Source of the DNA: Carposina sasakii
Taxonomy: Eukaryota; Arthropoda; Insecta; Lepidoptera; Carposinidae
Length of the DNA stretch: 64,000 nucleotides
Assembly: GCA_014607495.2 (NCBI GenBank)
Contig: CP053157.1
Span: 5,580,001-5,644,000, forward strand
Direction: 5' to 3'
Positions 27,601 through 36,600 of the stretch are shown here, one piece after another. Position 1 is the first letter of the stretch. Each line of letters begins with the position of its first letter. A program made the position numbers and the translations under genes. Below the pieces are notes generated by a model. It was not told where the DNA came from. It ran no database searches and saw nothing but the letters and a program-made list of their open reading frames with translations.

Positions 27601-30600
27601 ATAAACTAATGCCACTCAAGAAGTTTCGATTTAATTTATTTAGGCAACTGCGTTTTTTTGAGAGGATTTCTTCTAATCTACAACCTGACGGTCTTTTCAA
27701 ATCTGTAAGAAAAGTAAAGAAACCAGTTGCGGCGAGGCCTGATGACGCTACTCGTTTTGACCTGACAGGACATCTTCCTACTTTTACGGCAAAAGGCAGG
27801 TGTAGAAACTGTACCAAACACCAAACCAAATTTTTTTGTTCAAAGTGTAACGCACGGCTATGTATAATTGAAGGTCGAAATTGCTATATCGATTTTCACA
27901 CTAAGTAGGATTAATTTGTTTTTTTTTATATTGTTAGATATATATTTAAGTAAACTTTGATCTCAGAATATTGCGACTGATTTTTGTGATAATTATTAAT
28001 AAGGTTATCTCTGTTTTTTTTCTTCAAATTTAGTGTTTATTGCCTACCATATCATCATGTAATACATAATGTTGGTACATCTATAGGTATATTCTATATA
28101 CATATAATAAAAATATCGCTATCTGTACATGGAAGATATATGAGAAAAAATACTATAGGAGACCTTTATTAACGCAACAGTACCCAAAATATTGATTTTT
28201 GGAATTATTGTCTGTTTGTCTATGCGTTTGTGCACGCTAATCTCAGAAACGGCTGAACCAATTTCGATGTACTTTTCAGTAAAATATTGTGATTGGTCCC
28301 ACTTAACATATAGGCTACTTCTTATCACGGATAATTTCGAAATTTTGTTTTTCTATAGTCCACGCGGACGGAGTCGCGGGCGTCCACTAGTACCTACTAA
28401 ATTCATAGACCTAGTTCCTTAAAGATCTCAAAACTTGTTGATATGTTATAACTTAGAGACTTTTATCTTAAGTTTTTTCAAGATTTATGTTATTTTTTTA
28501 AGTTTTTCCCTTTTTTTAGTTCAGTGATTACATGGCAGTGTGCATGTAAAGACACATTCTTATTAGTCATTTTTTTCCTGTGAGCTTGACAGTGTGCACT
28601 TGAAGACACATTATATATCCTGAAAACTGAAATACAGAGATTTTTTATTTCATTTTTCCTGATATCCTTATAACCAAATTAACGTAGGGAAGGAGCAAAA
28701 GTATAATTTTTTTAAATTAAAATTCTCTGCCAAGTATAGGGTTAAGTACATACTTGCAACTTTTGTCTATGGTTATGTATTTAAAGTCTTGTACATATCC
28801 CATGCTGATATTGGGTTTTACTCGAATTTTTATCTCTCTAATCTTCACTTTTAATTTATTTCTGTATTTATAGATCTAGCATTACATAACCATAGGAAGT
28901 CACTAGTTCCCACGACACAGGGTATCCTAGTGTGGGGCTAGAGTGCAAACTATGTAATGTAAAATTTTTGTGGCCAAATAAATGATTATTACTATACAGG
29001 CTGATTTTTTTGGCCAAATAAATGATTATTATTATACCTGTATAATGGTATGATTTTTGGTCGTCAACGTTCCCGAAAACTACGGAATCTCCCCATCATC
29101 ACGATCATTTTTCTCGATGGAAGCATACCTGGGAAGTGTCTAGTTTCCAAAATATTAGGGTCCAAAATTGAGTAAATAGACTGCGTTTTTCTGCATAAAT
29201 GCACATTGACGCGTGTAGCAAGATTTTTTCACGAGAAATAATTAATATCTGTCTATGAAAAAACTAGCATAAACACTAGACACTATAAATTTCGCCCGAT
29301 CAACTAATAATTTTTTTTTTACATCGTATCCCAGCATTTTTTGGCATAAACTTACTTTATTTGATATATAGAGTACGTACTCTTCGTTAAGGGTGGCAAG
29401 GAAAAAACACCCTGTATAGGGTGTAGGTGACAGCCAGGCAAATACTGAAATGCTGAACAAGTACCATCGTTTTGAGATATACGACGGTGTTATCACTCGC
29501 AGGAAATGTATTTTTGATTTAATTATCAGTAATCTTTGCTCTCCGCGCCAATTGTATCGGGCGATCCTGTGACTAATTAAATGGGCTTATTGGTTATAAT
29601 GTGACACATTGCCATTTTTTTAGATCACTTGTGAGTCTCCATTGGGGTATGGTAGAACGGACTTGTTTCCGCAACTCGACGACTGTGCGCCTATTTTGCG
29701 TAACACTCCATTGGGGTTGATCAGTTATTTGAACTTTTTTGAAGGCAACTTTTTATTTTTAAAATCATCTTTTGGTTAAAATTTTATTTTTGAGTCATTA
29801 TCTAGGGCCTAATTTAACGAACTAAACTATTTTTTTCCTGAAAAAATGTCGGAAAATTTTCAGTGTTTTCCGCTCCAGATCAGATCTGAAGTCATAGTAT
29901 CAATATTTGCCTGGCTGACACAATCAGCCTGTATTATTATTATTACATCTAAAGCAGCTGCTGAATCTCTTTCCGTGCATGTCGTAAAAGTCAACAGAGG
30001 ATATCTACCCTCAGACGATAAAACTTATTTTTTTACATCTAAACTAGCAATGCTAATCGTGGATGTAGAAGTTTCTTCACAATCCAGTACTCCTGGAAAC
30101 CACATTTCGAGAACAGATGTGTGTAATTTATATAAGAATCCGATATACAAACTCTAATCTACGTCAACATATTGCAAAATATCACCATGTATATTCAAAC
30201 AGTGACTATTGCCATAAAATGCTTCATATCGGGCAGGAGCCCTCATAGAATATAGTGATAACTGTTATCTATATTAAATGCTACTTCGATATTAAAGCTT
30301 TTGCACCCGCAATAAGTGTTTATTACTTAGTTCGTCGAGTACCGTTTTAAAAGCCTAAAAGCAATAATATATCAGCGCATAGTTAACTGCAAAACCCATA
30401 AACGTAGTCTTGTTTATCGACTATGACGGAGTATTTCAAAACTGTATTTAGTCCTCGTTTCATGCAAGTCAAACAGTTAAATCAATATAGCTTTAGATCC
30501 CATTTAAAATTCCCTTGTATAAATCATCATATCATGTAAATAAATATCAATATCGTTATAATAAACATATTTAATATACCTAACATAGAAATTGTAAATT

Positions 30601-33600
30601 AACTGCAATTTAGAATTTATTTACAGAATCACACTCGAAATCATATTTACAATGATCTATCCATATCGCCAATAATGGGTGAAACTTTACACCAGTCTGG
30701 TTCTAAATTAAATCATTCTCGATTCTGATTAATTACATTGACGTCATACTTTACTGTTTCAGTCACAATTAAATCCATTAAAACGTAGGTTCTGACTCCT
30801 CTCGTAAAAAAGGGTTAGTAAACTTGTAACCTTAGTCGTACTCGATCGTGGGTGATCGCAAACCACTAGAAAAATTGCAATGTCACCTTTAGCCAGTATG
30901 TTTCATAAATATTCCAAGGTATTAACCCTTGAAGCATGTAAAAACATTTCTTTGAGCACTTATTAGCTGGCTAGACCAACCCATATTTACATGTTACTTT
31001 CTTCATTTCAGATACCGTCAAGCCCGTTATGCAGCGAGACGCGTGAGAAAGCGCGTAATCTTCAAGCACGGCGACTGTAATGTCGTGCAATGGAACGTGG
31101 CCAAACGCAGGCGCCGATACCTCCAGGATATCTTTACGACCCTTGTGGATGCTCAGTGGCGCTGGACGCTGCTTGTATTTGCCCTATCCTTCATCCTCTC
31201 CTGGCTTCTCTTTGCCCTTATCTGGTGGCTCATCATTTTCACCCATGGTGACTTAACTCCTCCTCCTATTGAAAGCAATAACACTTTCGTCCCCTGTCTT
31301 AATAATGTTAATACTTTCACCGGATGTTTCCTGTTCTCCGTCGAAACTCAGCACACCATTGGATATGGTTCAAGGACGACCAATGAAGAATGCCCTGAAG
31401 CTATATTTGTGATGTGCCTGCAAAGTATCGTTGGCGTGTTCATCCAAGCTTTCATGGTAAGGACTCTTATGTATTATATTCTAACTTTATGAACGCACCA
31501 GACACTTTTTATTGCACATTTGTAATATGTCTGCGTCTATTGCTGTGTTTGCTTCTAAATATTTTGATTAATGTGTATGTGAAAATATTCGAATTATTTC
31601 AAATACAATTTTACGTCAAACAAATGGCTCTTACAAATAATGATCATTGAAATGAAATGATGTTGATTCTGTATTAATAAACTTGGAAGCCGTCCAAAAT
31701 TATAACGTAACTATGATCCAGCCATCCTGATGCTGCTCCAATAAATATAATCTTTTTAATTCACTCTCTTAAATCAATTCACCGTGATATTTTGATGTAC
31801 ATAATGTAGGTATAGCGGGAAGAATAATTCACTGGTCAACTTCAAACATTCTGCAGATGGCCCAAAATTATCACACTGCTCAGTTAAACTGGAGTTTGTG
31901 TTCCAAGCGACAGATAGTGCAGCAAGGTTGTTCTAATTTTAGGTGGGAATCGTGTTTGCGAAGCTCTCTAGACCAAAAAAACGTGCCCAGACTCTGTTGT
32001 ACTCCAGAAATGCGGTTATTTGCCTCCGAGATGGCCAATTGTGTCTGATGTTCCGTGTCGGCGACATGAGGAAATCTCACATAGTCGAGGCGCATATAAG
32101 AGCCCAGTTGATTCGCCGCAAGGTATATAATTTCGACAAAATGGAGACTGGTTAGTGATTGGGGATTTCAGACGGCACGTTCAATGTCTAAGAAGTTGCA
32201 CTGACTCCACTCTCTAATGTAGCTAGGTGACGGAATCTGAATGTCACCATTCGGTTTACGTAATTATTATTGTATAAGTATCGCAAAATTAACTCCGTTA
32301 CAACAACAGACATTTTCAGATTTCGCTCCCCCAACAGTTTTGAAAATGCAATGTTTCAAAACTTTCTTAATTGTCCGTAGGTGGGTCTTATATTCGCGAA
32401 GTTGGCGCGCGCCAAAAAACGAAATACCACTCTCCTGTTCTCAAGGAACGCGGTGATTTGCTTGCGGGACGGGGAGTTTTTCCTTCTCTTCCGAGTGGGA
32501 GACATAAGGAAGTCACATATTCTCGAAGCCCATGTCCGAGCTCAGATTATAAGAAAAAAGGTACAATAGATATTGTGTTTGCCTTCAATGTTATAGATAT
32601 TATTAATTGTGCTTGTGTATAGTGTATGCTAAGACCCACCTATGAATAATTGAGCTTCGCTTAATGTTTTCTAATACGATTTTAGTTTTGTATGCTTAAC
32701 CTAAACGCCTTCAATCCACACAATATCATAATTTTTTTGAAAAAACAAACCAAATGTAACAATTCGCATGCTTACTGTAAATATAAAAGCAATTTTCCGC
32801 CTGCTAGAGGTTATTTTGAATCGCAATCATAACGACCTTTTAATAACAATGATTATGTTTATTTTTTTGCCTTGTTTATGTGCGTGCTCTTATACTAATT
32901 TTTGATTTGCTGTGTCATCTTAATAAATCACTAATTTATCTCAATGTTCAACTGCACTATTAGCCCTTATGTAAATTACATCTAAAATATACCGTAAGTC
33001 AAATCTTGATATCAAATCGTGCCGTATTTGTATGGTATTTGGTTGCTTTGCCTGTTATTCGATAGAATACCATTCATTCAATTTACATCATATTTTATAG
33101 TTTGCGAAAATACGTATATTCAACAGTAGGTTCAGAACTACTGAAATGTAGGTAGGTATATTTATATTTCTTTTCTATTCCATAGATTATAATTATGGGT
33201 AAATGAATCCAGCAAAAAATACTTAGGTACTTTCATAATATGTAATACAAACAAACAATCAAAGCTTACCTCTTTATAATATTAGTATAGATATAACAGT
33301 TTGACGAAAAGAGTATATAATAACATGTTTTATATTAAGTACCTAAATATAGTTATTTATTTGGTCTTAGCTTAATTCCATGTTAAATCAAGTTTTACTC
33401 CAAAACATTTGAAATATCGTCAAATTGTACATTTAAACTAACAAAACATCCAAATCTAATTTAATGAAATAAACTAATTTATTTTACAACACGCAGATGA
33501 CACGAGAAGGCGAGATCTTGCCATTCTACCAACAAGAGCTAAAGGTGGGGGCTGATGGCGAGGAAGACAGACTAATGTTTATCTGGCCGATGACTATTGT

Positions 33601-36600
33601 CCATAAAATTAATGAGAAATCACCACTCTATAACCTATCCGCGTCAGACATGTTGAGGGAGAGATTCGAGATCGTGATCATGTTAGGTAAGATATTTATT
33701 TTGTGAATACAAATATATTTTGTGCTTATTAGATTTAGTTTATGCTAAACGTGGGTTTAGGTTCTCCTTGGTGATCCGGCTGTCTAATTTTGGGAACTCA
33801 GTCGTATGCCATGTGATTTAGTTTTATGTTATGGTATTGACATCTCGATCCCATATGACATTGTTGTGCGGCTTGAAATACGATTGCATTATTAAGCAGG
33901 TAATTATGTTTTAATGATGTATAGAAGAACTGATTCTCATCCGAAGATAATAATATGTAATTACCATTTCGTCTTAATGCATAATCCGTTAACTATTTCA
34001 ATACAATTTATAATTATCACATTTTTTACCTATTCATGTGTACATAGGAAATTCCCTGAATATATTTATTTTTAATACATTCCCTTTGATGCTTAAACAC
34101 ATTTACACATTAAACACTACAAGATAATAACTATGAAAGCTAATTATAAATATGACGTGTATACCAATTATGTTATTTTGTCATATTAACTAGATATTTA
34201 CAAAATGTTCACAGACCTGTGTGAGAGACAAACAAAAATGTCTGTCTGCTTAGCAATGACCTTTATCCACGGAAATATTCATTAGCATAAATAAATACGT
34301 TCGTTCACACTCTTGTGTTCATAGGATGGTTTGTATTTGTTGATGAATCTATAAAAATAGAATTCTGGTCGCTTAATACAAATATTTTTTATATTTTAAG
34401 ATAGGTTTAGTGGCGATAAGACTTGGTTATTATTGAAAAAACAAATAAAGATCATGATAAGAAGAAGAAGATAATAAAGAACAAATAAGAATCATAGATT
34501 TGGGTTAAAAATAATGACTCAATTATCCAGATAGGATTTAGTAATAGTAACATCTAAATTAATAATAGGGGTTACACAAGTAATAAACTTTAGACTTTCC
34601 ATCTAATACCAGGCAGATAGAACCGCATTTCATCATTCAATCGTTTACTATGGGTTGAAGGTTAATTATGTATTGAAATTGTTTTCCAGTAGGTATTCAA
34701 TTTATTTATATCAAACTCTATTGTATGTAATGCTACATATTATGAGGATATGAGTAGTAATATACTTACAGGATGATTTTTGGTCGTCAACGTTCCCGAA
34801 TACCACGGAATCTCCTCATCATCACGATCATTTTTCTCCATGGAAGCATACCTGGAAAGTGTCTGGTTTCCCAAATATTAGGGTCCAAAGTTGAGTAAAT
34901 AGACTGCGTTTTTCTGCATAAATGCACATAGACGCGCGTAGCAAGATTTCTTCACGAGAAATAATTAATATCTGTTTATAAAAAAAACTAACATAAACAC
35001 TAGACAGGTACTATAAATTTCGCCCGATTAAGTAATTTTTAAAAAATTAAAAAAATTTATTCCCAGCATTTTTTTTGGCATAAACTTACTTTATTTGATG
35101 TATAGAGAACGTACCCTTCGTAAATAGTGGCCGTAAAAACACCCTGTATATTCCGAGTATTTCCGAGTACTATAAATAAACTGCTATATTATATTAGTAC
35201 TTGGCATATCATAAGCAACATTTTGGTAATTTGCCCTGATGTTCTATAACATTAATAATTGCGTTTAGAAGCCGGCCGCGTGCGATCACGTTGTTTTCAC
35301 TTGTAAATAAAATCTTTTTATAGATTTTAAGACGCCTTTAACAAAGTTCCGAAGATATTCACAAGTGTTTTAATAGCCTTAGACCATGAGTTCACTGATC
35401 ATTAGGTACCTACCTATTTTCGAATCACTTCAGATGCATTAATATTACCTACCTACTAACAAGATAAAACTTGGACAAAACAAAACAATATCTATTTGAT
35501 CTAAATGCGCATTGATTAAGCTTGTTTCAATATTATTTACACACACAAGGATACATAAAGATACAATTTAAATAGAAGTAAGGTGTCGAAAACCGTCTGT
35601 AACTGGTCCATATAAATAATTTAAAATATTGTGAACAGTTGTAAAATAAATAATGTAATAGAAAGTCATCAAAAAGATTTGTCAAATTACTATGTCTCTT
35701 AATAAATCCACACTTCGTCCACGTAGTTTCTAAAAATATAAATTTTATAGCAACCCATGATAATATGGCGCAAGTGTATGAAGTCATAAAGTTAATATGT
35801 CGATCATAAATAATTTCAGAGGGTGTCATAGAGTCAACTGGCATGACAACACAGGCTCGAAGCAGTTTTCTTCCATCAGAGATTCTTTGGGGTCACCGGT
35901 TTGAAACTATGGTCAAGTTCCGAAAAGATACTGGGGAGTATGAGGTAAGAATTGTTATGACATTCTTTCTTACTTTATTCTAAAAATAAGTAAACTAAGT
36001 CATGTTTTACGCACAGTCATAAATAATGACAATTATTTATTATTTCTAAGCAAGATAATTTATCAGCAATTTCCCTAAACATCAATATTGAGTTGTTTTA
36101 AGTTTTTTTGACGTGAAACGTCTTTAAAATCGCGCCGACACATACGGGTACCAGGTTTAAAAACTGGACCGTAACGAAAAGGTCTATATCATCGTACCTT
36201 AATAATTAAAAAACTATTGGTCTTAGAAACAAAAATGTGGTGTAAATATTTCACTTATATAGTCAGCTCGCTGTTATGACATTGAGTTCGTGTCGGGGTC
36301 AAGCGGGGCGGCGGGGGAGGGATACTGCGATAACTGTGCGAAACCGGCGCTCGCGCTTGTTTCTATTCAGTGTAACTCGTGACTCCGACTTTATAGCGTG
36401 GTGATTCTTTCGTGTGTTTGTCAAGTTTATTTGAACCGATTGATTTATACAAAAATAAGTGTAATTTGGACAGTATTTATATCTATACTAATATTATATT
36501 ATAAAGCTGAAAAGTTTGTTTGTTTGTTTGTTTGAACGCGCTAATCTCAGGAACTACTGGTCTGATTTGAAAAATTCTTTCAGTGTTAGATAGCCCATTT

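Larger units (their letters stand above)
25226..28745 (+). mobile_element. piggyBac-type DNA transposon, apparently complete
   Basis: TTAA at 25226-25229 and 28742-28745 is the piggyBac target duplication. Immediately inside lie CCCTATACTTG (25230-25240) and its exact complement CAAGTATAGGG (28731-28741), with the match continuing imperfectly for about 14 bases. The 3.5-kb element encodes an uninterrupted transposase. Subterminal palindromic motifs lie near both ends and in the transposase intron. A separate repeat of about 285 bases (28108-28392) appears inserted between the stop codon and the right end, so the insertion is not brand new. It sits in gene A's intron, same strand. Confidence 0.93.

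Noticed and set aside
31857..32155. Overlapping frames in other phases across exon 3a, and likewise across 3b
   Set aside because: They are shadows of the two 180-nt Kir exons.
36280..36400. GC-rich island with an initiator-like TCAGTG as an internal promoter of Kir gene A
   Set aside because: It lies inside a repeat-derived block whose ends are inverted (36110 and 36847), so composition reflects a transposon.
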